Assembly: GCA_964470055.1 (NCBI GenBank)
Contig: CAYXZZ010000033.1
Location: 1-16,072, forward strand
Reading direction: 5' to 3'
Source of the DNA: JAEDES01 sp964470055
GTDB taxonomy: Bacteria > Bacillota_I > Bacilli_A > RF39 > UBA660
DNA: 16,072 nucleotides
A program made the position numbers and the translations under genes. The notes below the pieces were generated by a model. That model did no database searches, was not told the DNA's origin, and was given only the letters and a program-made list of their open reading frames with translations. This document shows positions 7,487 to 15,203 of this stretch, piece after piece (position 1 is the stretch's first letter; each line of letters opens with the position of its first letter).

Positions 7487-9466
7487 CTATTTTAATAAGT
7501 TTTCAATTTTTTCTTCTAAAGAGTCAAGATCGAAGCCGAATTTTTTATGAACATCATCTTTTTTACCACTGGCACCAAATTCATCTAGAGTGATTAAATA
7601 TTTACTATTAAAAATTAGTCCATGCCATGAGAATGATGATGCTGCCTCGACAACTATTTTTCTTACTTCAACTGGAATTATTGATTCAATATAATCATCA
7701 TCTTGATTTAGGAATCGTTGAAGATTTGGCATTGAGACAACTCTAATATCTACACCTTTAGTTCGGAGACGCTTAGCAACTTCGATAACGAGACTTACTT
7801 CTTCTCCGGTTGCGATAACGATACCTTGAGGTTTGCTTGGAGTATCAAAGATAATATATCCACCACGTTCTACCTCATTTGCTTTAGCCGTTGAAAGAAT
7901 TGGCAAAGTATTTCTAGATAAACAAATAGCCGCAGGTCCAGTTGATTTTTCTAGAATTGTTTTATAGGTACCAATAACTTCATTAGTGTCTGCTGGCCTA
8001 AATACATCTAAATTAGGCATACTGCGTAAGGCAAGTAACTGTTCTACGGGTTGATGAGTTGGGCCATCTTCACCAACACTAATCGAATCATGAGTAAATA
8101 TATACATTATCGGAAGATTCATCATACAGGCTAGTCGCATTGATGGTTTTAAGTAATCAGAGAAACTTAGGAATGTTGAACCATATGGTCTAAATCCATG
8201 TAGGGCTAAACCGTTTAAGATGGCACCCATAGCATGTTCTCTTACTCCGAAATAAATATTCTTACCTAAATAATCTTCTTTTGAGAAGGTACCACCATCT
8301 TTTATTTGCGTTTTGTTGGCGGCAAATAAATCAGCACTTCCTCCTATAATATATGGATAATTAGGAACAATGGAATTTAATAATTTTGATGAGGTTATTC
8401 TAACTGCCTCTTCTGCTTTATCTGTAGGCGGTTCATAGACTAATTCTTTCAAAGTAATTGATTTATCATCATTCATAAAATACGCTAATTCAGATTGCTC
8501 TTCAGGAGATAATGAACTTAATTTTTCATTAAATTCAGTCGAAAGATTTGCACAACGATTATCTATAAGATATCTAAAGTCATCAAAGACATTTTGAGAG
8601 ATTGTGAATGGGATATCTCTTACTTTTAATTTTTCTTTGATATTAGTGATATCTTCTTTTGTTAGAGGAGAACCATGAACTGCATTAGTTCCTTGAAGCG
8701 ATGAATACTTTCCGATAGTTGTTTTGATTTCAATTAAGGTTGGCTTATCAGTACTGGCATGTGCTTCTTCGATTGCTTTAGAGATGGCTTCATAATTTTC
8801 ACCATCTGTTACAGAGATGACATTCCAACCCATCGCAACAAAGCGCATAGCAATGTTTTCTGTAAAAGTGGTTGATGTTTTTCCATCAAGACATACATCG
8901 TTTGAGTCATATAAAACAATTAATTTATTTAATTTTAAAGTACCGGCTAAAGAAAGGGCCTCGTAACTTACACCTTCCATTAAGTCTCCGTCTCCACATA
9001 AACAATATGTGTAGTGATCAATTATTTTGTATCTAGTTCGAAGATTTGCCTCAGCCATAGCCATTCCAACCGCAGTAGCAAGTCCTTGACCTAATGGACC
9101 TGTAGACATATCTACTCCGGGAGTTACTTTATATTCTGGATGGCCTGGAGTCTTAGAATCTAGTTGTCTAAATGCCTTTAGATCATCAAGGCTAATATCA
9201 AAACCAGCCATGTGTAAAGTAGCATATAATAAGGCCGAACCATGTCCTGCGGACATTATAAAACGATCACGATTGAAGTAATTAGGATTAGTTGGATCAA
9301 ATTTTAAATGGTGAGCATATAAAGTATAAATTATTGGAGCGGCTCCTAAGACTATGCCTGGATGACCACTCTTTGCAGCATCGATCATGTCGATTCCTAA
9401 ACATCTTAATTGGTCAATTATTTTAGATTGATTTATTTCTGTTCCATCTTGTCTTTCTGTTACCAT
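7487..9466 (-). CDS. tkt: Transketolase
   Basis: Thiamine-diphosphate enzyme of the pentose phosphate pathway. It moves two-carbon units from ketoses such as xylulose 5-phosphate to aldoses in the cytoplasm. Seen in the 659-residue protein: SGHPG (33-37), SAGHGSALLY, GPLGQGLATAVG, the ThDP motif beginning GDGD at 158 with the metal-binding asparagine in DSND, and in the pyrimidine domain YFGVREHAMGAILNG (catalytic glutamate) and THDSISVGEDGPTHQP. The C-terminal domain is complete. I chose the ATG at 9466: AGAGGAG ends 8 bases before it, whereas the GTG at 9475 would overlap that site. Stop is TAG, inside a 10-bp tandem repeat. It follows the ATPase by 34 bases but has its own extended -10 promoter. 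Confidence 0.97.
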   Translation of the reverse strand: MVTERQDGTEINQSKIIDQLRCLGIDMIDAAKSGHPGIVLGAAPIIYTLYAHHLKFDPTNPNYFNRDRFIMSAGHGSALLYATLHMAGFDISLDDLKAFRQLDSKTPGHPEYKVTPGVDMSTGPLGQGLATAVGMAMAEANLRTRYKIIDHYTYCLCGDGDLMEGVSYEALSLAGTLKLNKLIVLYDSNDVCLDGKTSTTFTENIAMRFVAMGWNVISVTDGENYEAISKAIEEAHASTDKPTLIEIKTTIGKYSSLQGTNAVHGSPLTKEDITNIKEKLKVRDIPFTISQNVFDDFRYLIDNRCANLSTEFNEKLSSLSPEEQSELAYFMNDDKSITLKELVYEPPTDKAEEAVRITSSKLLNSIVPNYPYIIGGSADLFAANKTQIKDGGTFSKEDYLGKNIYFGVREHAMGAILNGLALHGFRPYGSTFLSFSDYLKPSMRLACMMNLPIMYIFTHDSISVGEDGPTHQPVEQLLALRSMPNLDVFRPADTNEVIGTYKTILEKSTGPAAICLSRNTLPILSTAKANEVERGGYIIFDTPSKPQGIVIATGEEVSLVIEVAKRLRTKGVDIRVVSMPNLQRFLNQDDDYIESIIPVEVRKIVVEAASSFSWHGLIFNSKYLITLDEFGASGKKDDVHKKFGFDLDSLEEKIENLLK

Positions 9467-9489
9467 GTGTCTCACTCCTCTTTTATGGT

Positions 9490-9498
9490 ATTATATCA
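9490..9498 (-). promoter_or_regulatory. Extended -10 promoter for tkt
   Basis: The minus strand reads TGATATAAT, a TGn motif plus a perfect -10 (9495-9490), between the ATPase stop and the tkt ribosome binding site. The -35 region is poor (TTCCGC-like), as is common for extended -10 promoters. It would let tkt, sirA and yneF be transcribed independently of the ATPase. Confidence 0.5.
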
Positions 9499-9500
9499 TA

Positions 9501-12128
9501 TTATTTACTATGGCGGAATCTTATTTTCTTATACACTTCTACAAATATTAGAATGATTAAGGATAAGGCAAAGAGACCTAATAAATGATTAAACGGTATT
9601 GAAACGGTTTGAAGTAGTTTTGAGAAGAGATCTACTTCTATTACGATAATCTGTAAGGCAATAGAACCAATTACTCCCCAAACAACAAATCGATTGTTTT
9701 TTAATGGTACTGAAAATGCAGAAGATTTTTCACTACGACAATTGAAGACATGAATATTTTGAATGAAAACCATTAATGTCATAACATATCCTCTCGCCAT
9801 AGTCGTATTCATATGAGCGTTGTTTATTAAATAGTACCATGCGCCAAACAATAGTAAACCGATTGCGACACCGGAAACTAGTGTTTGTTCAAAAAGAGTC
9901 TTATCAAATAGTGATTCTTTAGGATTACGAGGTGGTTCTTTCATAATGTTTTTTTCAGCTCGTTCAAATGATAAGGCCAAATCTTGAATTCCATCTGTTA
10001 CAACATTTAACCATAAAATTTGAATGGCAACTAATGGCATATCCATATTGCATAGGGTTGCTAAACAGAAACATAAAACTTCTGAAATACCACAAGATAT
10101 TAGGAAGTAGATTATTTTTCTGACATTGGCATAGGCAACTCTTCCTTCTAAGACACCACTTACGATTGATTTAAAATTATCGTCTATAACTATCATTTTG
10201 GCTGTTTCACGGGCAATATCAGTTCCACTACCCATAGCAATTCCAATATTAGCACTTCTTAAGGCTGGGGCATCATTCACTCCATCACCTGTTACTGCAA
10301 CGTATTCGCCTTGACGTTTTAAAGATTCGATAATTTCAAGTTTTTGTAGCGGTGTAACTCGAGTATAGACTAATTTTGATTTAACAAAGTTATCGAATGT
10401 TTCTGGTCCTTTGGCTAAATATTCATCAACTTCTGCACCATTTGTTACTTCATCATAAGTATCCGTTAACTTTAGTTCTTTGGCTATAGCAAAGGCTGTT
10501 AAAGGATGATCTCCTGTAATCATTAATACTTTGATACCGGCAGTACGGCATTTTTTAATGGCTGGGACTACTTCTTTTCTAATAGGGTCAATAAATCCAA
10601 CCATTCCCATAAATGTTAAATCTTTTATATCTTCCTCAGTATAAGCATCTTTTTTAGGAACTTTTCCTTTGGCAAGGGTTATTACGCGAAGACCATCTTT
10701 AGCCATTAGTTCGTTTTGAGCGTTAAGTTTTTTAGTATTAAATTCGTCAACTAAATTACTGCTACTACAAAATGATAATACTTTTTCAATTGATCCTTTA
10801 ATGGTACAGTATGTTTCACCATTTTTTTCGTAAAAAACAGCCGAGTATTTGTTTTCTGATTCGTAAGGAATACTATCAAGTATTTTAGTAGAATTTTTAT
10901 TAATATTTAATTTTTTTCCTAGAACTAAGAATGCAATGTCAATTGAGTCGCCAAAACGTTCGTGTTCTGTGATGTTTGCTTCATTGTTTATGGCACCAAG
11001 GTAAGCTAATTCTTTGGCATGAGAAAGACTCTCGCCAATTATTTCACCTGTTTCTTCATAACCTACTCCTGTGATATCATATGATAAATTATTTGGTAGT
11101 AAGATTTTTCTTGCTGTTTGTTGATTTACTGTAAGAGTACCTGTTTTGTCTGAGGCAATAACTGTACAACTTCCAAGAGATTCAACTGAATGAAGTGTTT
11201 TGGCAACAACTTTATGTTTTGCCATGTGATTAGAGGCGATAGTTAAAGCCATTGTTAGGGCTAATGGTAGTCCTTCTGGCATAGCAGATACAGCAAGAGC
11301 CACTACAGATAAAAATATCTCGTTGGCAGGTATTCCTTTACTTACTAGTAAAATTGTTATAATTATTGCGATTATAATTATTAAAATACTTATTTGTTTA
11401 GATAATTCTTCAACTCTGATTGTTAAAGGAGACTTAGTTTCTTTAGTATTATTGATAGTATCAGCAATTTGACCTAATTCTGTATTTAGGGCTGTTGCTA
11501 CGACAATGGCTTTTGCTCTTCCGGTAACTACTGAAGTACCAGAAAATAACATGTTTGATTGTTCTTGAATTGGTAATTTTTTTTCTGGCAATTTGTCTTT
11601 AGTTTTGTTTACGGCAAGGGACTCACCAGTTAGTATAGACTCATCAACAGTAAAATTATGGGCTTCAATAATTCTTAAATCTGCGGAGATTTTATCTCCT
11701 GATTCTAAGAAAACAAAGTCCCCTGGTACTAGGTCTTGGGAATCAATAATGATTTCTTCTCCGTTACGTAATACTTTATTTTTAACGGTTACTAATTTGG
11801 ATAAGGCCTCGGCAGTATTATTGGCCTTATTTTCCTGATATGTTCCCATGATTAAGTCTACTAATACAATTAAGATAATGGCAATTGCCTCTATTTGCTC
11901 TCCTGCTATGAAAGATGCAATTACCGCAACTAATAGAAGTAATTCGATTGGGTTCATTAATTCTTTTAAGAAAATTTTAAAAACACTTTCTTTTTTCTTT
12001 TTAGGTAAAACGTTAGGTCCATATTTGGCAAGACGTTTTTGATATTCTTTTGTTGTTAGACCATTTTCTGATGTTTGTAAATCAGTTAATATTTGACTTT
12101 TTGTTTGTGAATACCACATTTTTTCCAT
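9501..12128 (-). CDS. P-type cation-transporting ATPase, P2A (Ca2+) type
   Basis: An 875-residue membrane pump that exports a cation, probably Ca2+, using a phospho-aspartate cycle. Order of parts: cation-ATPase N-domain; M1-M2 (about 60-97); actuator with TGES (167-170); M3-M4 with PEGLP (284-288); phosphorylation motif DKTGTLT (327-333, D327); nucleotide-binding KGS (K444); TGD (538-540); TGDGVNDAP (613-621); then M5-M10. Site II residues match SERCA: E285 in M4 and N708, D712 in the NVVTDG stretch of M6. In M5, ISCGISE has glycine where SERCA has site I Asn768, while the following glutamate (E683) is kept. So one site may be altered, but ion identity is inference. ATG with GGAG 8 bases upstream; stop TAA. 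First gene upstream of tkt. Confidence 0.92.
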   Translation of the reverse strand: MEKMWYSQTKSQILTDLQTSENGLTTKEYQKRLAKYGPNVLPKKKKESVFKIFLKELMNPIELLLLVAVIASFIAGEQIEAIAIILIVLVDLIMGTYQENKANNTAEALSKLVTVKNKVLRNGEEIIIDSQDLVPGDFVFLESGDKISADLRIIEAHNFTVDESILTGESLAVNKTKDKLPEKKLPIQEQSNMLFSGTSVVTGRAKAIVVATALNTELGQIADTINNTKETKSPLTIRVEELSKQISILIIIIAIIITILLVSKGIPANEIFLSVVALAVSAMPEGLPLALTMALTIASNHMAKHKVVAKTLHSVESLGSCTVIASDKTGTLTVNQQTARKILLPNNLSYDITGVGYEETGEIIGESLSHAKELAYLGAINNEANITEHERFGDSIDIAFLVLGKKLNINKNSTKILDSIPYESENKYSAVFYEKNGETYCTIKGSIEKVLSFCSSSNLVDEFNTKKLNAQNELMAKDGLRVITLAKGKVPKKDAYTEEDIKDLTFMGMVGFIDPIRKEVVPAIKKCRTAGIKVLMITGDHPLTAFAIAKELKLTDTYDEVTNGAEVDEYLAKGPETFDNFVKSKLVYTRVTPLQKLEIIESLKRQGEYVAVTGDGVNDAPALRSANIGIAMGSGTDIARETAKMIVIDDNFKSIVSGVLEGRVAYANVRKIIYFLISCGISEVLCFCLATLCNMDMPLVAIQILWLNVVTDGIQDLALSFERAEKNIMKEPPRNPKESLFDKTLFEQTLVSGVAIGLLLFGAWYYLINNAHMNTTMARGYVMTLMVFIQNIHVFNCRSEKSSAFSVPLKNNRFVVWGVIGSIALQIIVIEVDLFSKLLQTVSIPFNHLLGLFALSLIILIFVEVYKKIRFRHSK

Positions 12129-12153
12129 TTTTATTCTCCTATTCTTGTATATA

Positions 12154-12190
12154 GAATGCTATTCTACTATGTTTACAATTATAGCATTCT
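12154..12190 (-). promoter_or_regulatory. Inverted repeat over the ATPase promoter, putative operator
   Basis: AGAATGCTAT (12154-12163) and ATAGCATTCT (12181-12190) are perfect 10-bp complements 17 bases apart. One arm abuts and overlaps the -10 hexamer and the other lies just past the predicted start. Because the start would lie between the arms, the repeat would not form a hairpin in the mRNA; it looks like a DNA operator. Confidence 0.45.
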
Positions 12191-12206
12191 TTGGATATTT
12201 AATCAA
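12178..12206 (-). promoter_or_regulatory. Sigma-A promoter of the P-type ATPase gene
   Basis: Minus-strand -35 TTGATT (12206-12201), 17-base spacer, perfect -10 TATAAT (12183-12178). The start near 12171 gives a leader of about 43 bases ending in GGAG. The promoter lies only a few bases past the terminator of the upstream NTPase gene. Confidence 0.65.
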
Positions 12207-12212
12207 TCAAAG

Positions 12213-12247
12213 AAAAAAGAAGTTAACGTTTGGCGTTAAGACTTCTT
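12213..12247 (-). terminator. Rho-independent terminator of the Ttd14-like NTPase gene
   Basis: Minus strand: AAGAAG (12247-12242), a two-base bulge, TTAACG (12239-12234), a five-base loop, then CGTTAA and CTTCTT (12228-12217), followed by a T-run (12218-12213). The TAA stop of the gene lies within the stem. Confidence 0.75.
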
Positions 12248-13342
12248 TTGGAATGTTTTTGGTGGAGTGTTTTTGGCTAAATATAACGTGCTATTTCGGT
12301 AATTAGGTGATGTTGTGACTTCATCTGATACTTTGATAAACGCTGGAATGGATCTTGTTTTTGTTTTATTTGTGTCTTCTATTTCTAACAATGTAAGACC
12401 GTCATCAAAGATGTCAAGGCGAAAATATTGATTTAAGTGCGTAAAACAATATCTTTGTTTTTTGATTGGCAGTTTATCTTCTGGGATATTAGATAAGTAT
12501 TCATCCTCAGTGATATTTTTTCTTCGAACTATTCTTTCGGATTCATCTTTGGTGTCTATTTTAGAAATTTTTGTGTACTTTGTTTCATTATCTTTAGTAC
12601 TTTTACGATAAATAACTTCGCCAATTTCTGTTTGTTCGACATATTGTTCTATTTCGATTAAGACTGGATGTTTTGCTTGAAGTTTCTGTAGTTCTACTGA
12701 TTCTACTAAGTATTTTTCTTGACGCTGTATTGGATATGGTGTAGTCAATAATTGATGGATTTCTCTGATTGTATTGGCTATCTTAGCAGAAAATGAAGCA
12801 TCATTACCAATGATTTTTAGATTATCGTGTCCTAGCCATGATTCAAGTGTCTTTTTATCTTTTTCACGGGCTTCTTCTGGCGTTTCAGTTCTAGCGCCGT
12901 TATTGGCTGTTGTATAAAATTCTTCTTTACCATTTGCCGCAGTTACTAGGTGCATAACTAAATCATATCTACTTAATAAATCAAATTGTGTTGTGCCTAG
13001 TTCATCAACTAGTGTTTGGAATTCTTTGTCACTAACATATGCTTTATCGTCTAATAAGCCTCTATCACAAAGAATTATTGTCTTAGCATCAATCATTGAC
13101 GCCGCATGTTCAGCATGGTCTTCTAATTGAAGTTGAAGCTTCATAACAAACTTTTGAAAATCATACATTGACAATCCGTTTTTTCCGAATGGTCTAATTC
13201 CACTATTAATTAAAATTGTTGCAGCTTCTGGAACGATAATGACGTGGTAACCTCTTTCAGAAAATTCTTCTTCGATTGCGGATATTGATGTTGTTTTTCC
13301 GCCACATGGTCCTCCTGTAAGTGCTACTTTTAATACTTTCAC
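12236..13342 (-). CDS. P-loop NTPase with CYTH-like C-terminal domain (AAA_28/Ttd14-like)
   Basis: A 368-residue cytoplasmic protein. The N-terminal NTPase (about 4-195) has Walker A GGPCGGKT (10-17) and a Walker B-like strand IILCDRGLLD (about 90-100), resembling NadR/AAA_28 kinases. The C-terminal part (about 210-355) starts with EKYLV and has alternating charged strands (YRKSTKDNETKYTKISKID, RYCFTHLNQYFRLDIFDD), as in CYTH/triphosphate-tunnel folds. The same pairing is known from Drosophila Ttd14, a GTP- and lipid-binding trafficking protein, and from uncharacterised bacterial homologues. Substrate is unknown; an NTP-dependent role on phosphorylated small molecules is plausible. The GTG start has GGAGG 7 bases upstream. 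Monocistronic, with its own promoter and terminator; stop TAA. Confidence 0.75.
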   Translation of the reverse strand: MKVLKVALTGGPCGGKTTSISAIEEEFSERGYHVIIVPEAATILINSGIRPFGKNGLSMYDFQKFVMKLQLQLEDHAEHAASMIDAKTIILCDRGLLDDKAYVSDKEFQTLVDELGTTQFDLLSRYDLVMHLVTAANGKEEFYTTANNGARTETPEEAREKDKKTLESWLGHDNLKIIGNDASFSAKIANTIREIHQLLTTPYPIQRQEKYLVESVELQKLQAKHPVLIEIEQYVEQTEIGEVIYRKSTKDNETKYTKISKIDTKDESERIVRRKNITEDEYLSNIPEDKLPIKKQRYCFTHLNQYFRLDIFDDGLTLLEIEDTNKTKTRSIPAFIKVSDEVTTSPNYRNSTLYLAKNTPPKTFQKKS

Positions 13343-13357
13343 TCTAATTCCTCCATT

Positions 13358-13418
13358 GTAGGTCCCTATTATTTATCCCCTACGTTTATATTATATGTGT
13401 ATTTTGTACGCTTGTCAA
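13358..13418 (-). promoter_or_regulatory. Consensus promoter and leader hairpin of the NTPase gene
   Basis: Minus-strand TTGACA (13418-13413), exactly 17 bases, TATAAT (13395-13390): a perfect consensus promoter. The predicted start near 13383 begins a leader with GTAGG (13383-13379) able to pair with CCTAC (13362-13358), a 5-bp stem. The hairpin may be incidental. Confidence 0.8.
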
Positions 13419-13447
13419 TATAGTAAAAAATAACTTTGTAAAAGTTA

Positions 13448-13782
13448 TTAGTATTTTTGATATATCTTTTGGTAATTAGATTCACTTATTATATATTCTG
13501 ATTCAGCAGCAATGTCATTTATAATCCTCGATGGTGTCCAGACTTCATTTTCCTTGGTCTAAAATATCTATTTCCCTGAGTGGCAGTTAATATTCTGCAA
13601 TTGTTTTCTTAATTAGACTAACTGCATTGTTGACTTCACTTGTTTCAACAAAGAAATCAAAGCCTAAAATATCTAGTCCTCCTGCTCTTACATCTACTGG
13701 CTCATTTTTGATACAATCAACCGTTTTTTTGAACAAATTAATTTTTTGGTTTCTATGTTTTCCCCTTGAAAATAATATTATA
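13448..13782 (-). pseudogene. Broken gene of unknown family abutting tRNA-Thr
   Basis: This 440-base gap between the NTPase gene and the tRNA holds a decayed minus-strand gene. One frame is open from the tRNA 3-prime end to a TAA at 13589-13587. It reads FKKTVDCIKNEPVDVRAGG and LDILGFDFFVETSEVNNAVS, then LIKKTIAEY. Past that stop it continues LPLREIDILDQGK (13586-13548), then shifts frame near 13550 to ENEVWTPSRIINDIAAESEY and IISESNYQKIYQKY, ending at TAA 13450-13448. The pieces join into about 111 codons of protein-like sequence, with one stop and one frameshift. No start codon fits before the tRNA, so the N-terminus is missing. I do not recognise the family. A plus-strand ORF over part of it is a shadow. 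Confidence 0.6.
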
Positions 13783-13858
13783 TGGTGCCGACTAAAGGAT
13801 TTGAACCTTCGACCTACTCATTACGAATGAGTTGCTCTACCAACTGAGCTAAGTCGGC
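13783..13858 (-). tRNA. tRNA-Thr (anticodon CGT)
   Basis: A 76-base cloverleaf on the minus strand: acceptor GCCGACT paired with AGTCGGC, discriminator A, encoded CCA; D arm GCTCAGTTGGTAGAGC; anticodon stem ACTCA/TGAGT with loop TTCGTAA; T arm with GGTTCAAATCC. Anticodon CGT decodes ACG. No obvious terminator follows; the broken gene begins directly after CCA. Confidence 0.96.
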
Positions 13859-13873
13859 AAATACTTCTTTTTC

Positions 13874-13903
13874 ATTGTACCACTAAATGTTATGGTTTGA
13901 CAA
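13874..13903 (-). promoter_or_regulatory. Promoter of tRNA-Thr
   Basis: Minus strand TTGTCA (13903-13898), 18 bases, TACAAT (13879-13874) preceded by TGG as an extended -10. The start would be about 8 bases upstream of the tRNA. Its -35 overlaps that of the divergent gene on the plus strand. Confidence 0.65.
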
Positions 13904-13925
13904 CTTAAAAATTGGATTATAGAAT
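13897..13925 (+). promoter_or_regulatory. Promoter of the 184-residue protein gene
   Basis: TTGACA (13897-13902), 17 bases, TAGAAT (13920-13925). The start near 13932 gives a 19-base leader with GAGGAG before the ATG at 13951. Shares five bases of its -35 with the divergent tRNA-Thr promoter. Confidence 0.75.
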
Positions 13926-13950
13926 AGTTTGCGCAGAGGAGAAGATTTTA

Positions 13951-14505
13951 ATGAAGATAGTTATAAATTATGATTTAATGGATAAAATTTCTGAGGCTAA
14001 TAAGGGGTATTCTTTAAAAAGGTGTACAAAGAGGACAATGAGTTTGTTTGCAACTACTGTTGCGATAAGTGCAATGTTGGATTCGGCCAGTGGCTCTGAC
14101 TTTACAAAGTTATTGGAAGCCTGTCCTTTTATCTTTACAATTCATTCGGGATATACAGCGGCTTATACTTATGTTTTTTCCGGTCTAATGAAAGAAATGG
14201 CTAAAAGTAAGTTAAATGCTCTTTTACCACAATTACACAGTTCTTTTATTAAAACTGATTATGAATCTTTATTAAAATCGGATAAATATAAAACAGAATA
14301 CGAATTGGCTAGTGATAGTCATTTTTTAGCAGTTGAACAGAAAAAGTATATTATGATTCCTGTTGAGGATGAGTATTTTGGAAATAAAGAAATGTCTGTT
14401 TTACATGAACATATTATTGGTTCAAAGGAATATGTTTTATCCTTGGGTGAACCTGAAGAGAAAAAAGTTTATTCTTTAGGAATGAGAAGAATGTTAGGAA
14501 AATAA
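13951..14505 (+). CDS. Uncharacterised 184-residue protein
   Basis: I do not recognise a family. I chose the ATG at 13951 because GAGGAG lies about 9 bases upstream and the promoter -10 sits at 13920-13925; a TTG at 13912 would lie inside the promoter. The protein begins MKIVINYDLMDKISEANKGY. Residues about 30-46 (MSLFATTVAISAML) and 55-80 (ACPFIFTIHSGYTAAYTYVF) are hydrophobic or aromatic and could be membrane-associated or a buried core. The C-terminal half is charged and soluble-looking, with EYELASDSHFLAVEQKKYIM and VLHEHIIGSKEYVLSLGEPE. It is the only intact plus-strand gene in the window, stands alone between a tRNA and the convergent sod gene, and ends at a shared hairpin. Stop TAA. 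Confidence 0.75.
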   Translation: MKIVINYDLMDKISEANKGYSLKRCTKRTMSLFATTVAISAMLDSASGSDFTKLLEACPFIFTIHSGYTAAYTYVFSGLMKEMAKSKLNALLPQLHSSFIKTDYESLLKSDKYKTEYELASDSHFLAVEQKKYIMIPVEDEYFGNKEMSVLHEHIIGSKEYVLSLGEPEEKKVYSLGMRRMLGK

Positions 14506-14508
14506 AAG

Positions 14509-14532
14509 GTCGGATAAATTCCGGCTTCTTTT
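14509..14532. terminator. Hairpin between convergent genes, weak bidirectional terminator
   Basis: GTCGG (14509-14513) pairs with CCGGC (14521-14525) with one G-U, loop of seven bases. TTCTTTT follows on the plus strand and CTTTTATTTT on the minus strand. It fills the 29-base gap between the 184-residue gene and sod, so it may serve both. Confidence 0.5.
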
Positions 14533-14534
14533 GA

Positions 14535-15140
14535 TTAAATTTTATTTAATAGTTCGTTGGCGTATGAGAAATCAGCTATTTCTTCGAAATTATCTAGGTA
14601 TTTTGCTTTGTCATTTTCATAGGTTAAGTAATAGGCATGTTCCCACATATCGACAGTAAATAATGGTATGTAGTTAAGTAGTTGGGGTAAATCTTGATTT
14701 TTGGTATTTATTATTTCAAGGGTATTATTTGGGGTTAAAACGAGGAATGTATAACCAGAACCTTTTAGTGATAAGGCTTTTTCTTTAAATAGTTTCCAAA
14801 AGTTTTCGTAGGTACCAAAGTGTTTTTCAATGTATTGTTTTAGTCTTCCAACTGGAGATTTTCTAATGCTGCTGTTCATACTTTTCCAATATAGATTGTG
14901 ATTTAAAACTCCGCCTAAATTGAATAATAGGTCTTCTCTTACGTTTAAGGGAAATTCATTCAAATGATATGGTAGTTCATTTAAAGTATAAGGTTTGTTA
15001 TAGTTTAGTTTGTTTAAAATAGCATTTAATTTATTTAAATAGTTTTGATGATGCTTGTGATAATGAAGTCCTATGGTGTGAGCAGTGAGATATGGTTCTA
15101 GATCTTGATATAGATAAGGTAGTTTTGGTAATTGATACAT
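14535..15140 (-). CDS. sodA: Superoxide dismutase, Mn/Fe type
   Basis: Converts superoxide to oxygen and hydrogen peroxide in the cytoplasm. All four metal ligands are in place by alignment with E. coli SodA: H26 in LHYHKHH, H81 in GGVLNHNLYW, D164 and H168 in FTVDMWEHAYYLTY. The gateway tyrosine Y34 is present. Glycine at position 77 and NQD (Q149) favour the Mn or cambialistic form rather than strict Fe, but metal use is inference. The usual GSGW is GSGY here. At 201 residues it has normal length and no signal peptide. ATG with GAGGAGGG a few bases upstream; stop TAA. It is transcribed alone, 100 bases after a tRNA operon terminator, and I see no convincing sigma-A promoter (a weak TATCAT -10 only). 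Confidence 0.95.
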   Translation of the reverse strand: MYQLPKLPYLYQDLEPYLTAHTIGLHYHKHHQNYLNKLNAILNKLNYNKPYTLNELPYHLNEFPLNVREDLLFNLGGVLNHNLYWKSMNSSIRKSPVGRLKQYIEKHFGTYENFWKLFKEKALSLKGSGYTFLVLTPNNTLEIINTKNQDLPQLLNYIPLFTVDMWEHAYYLTYENDKAKYLDNFEEIADFSYANELLNKI

Positions 15141-15203
15141 AGATGCCCTCCTCTAATTTAATGATATGAAGTTAGGAAGCAATTATGTAATTAAATTTAT
15201 ACA

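Noticed and set aside
9467..9475. GTG start of tkt three codons upstream
   Set aside because: It overlaps the AGAGGAG ribosome binding site, which is spaced correctly for the ATG at 9466.
13341..13357. A five-codon mini-ORF (ATG GAG GAA TTA GAG TGA) overlapping the NTPase start
   Set aside because: It contains the gene's own ribosome site and has none of its own; it is probably chance.
13627..13830. Plus-strand ORF of 67 codons
   Set aside because: It runs antisense through the broken gene and into tRNA-Thr, with no ribosome site.
13912..13950. TTG start of the 184-residue gene
   Set aside because: It lies between the -35 and -10 of the promoter; the ATG at 13951 has GAGGAG upstream.
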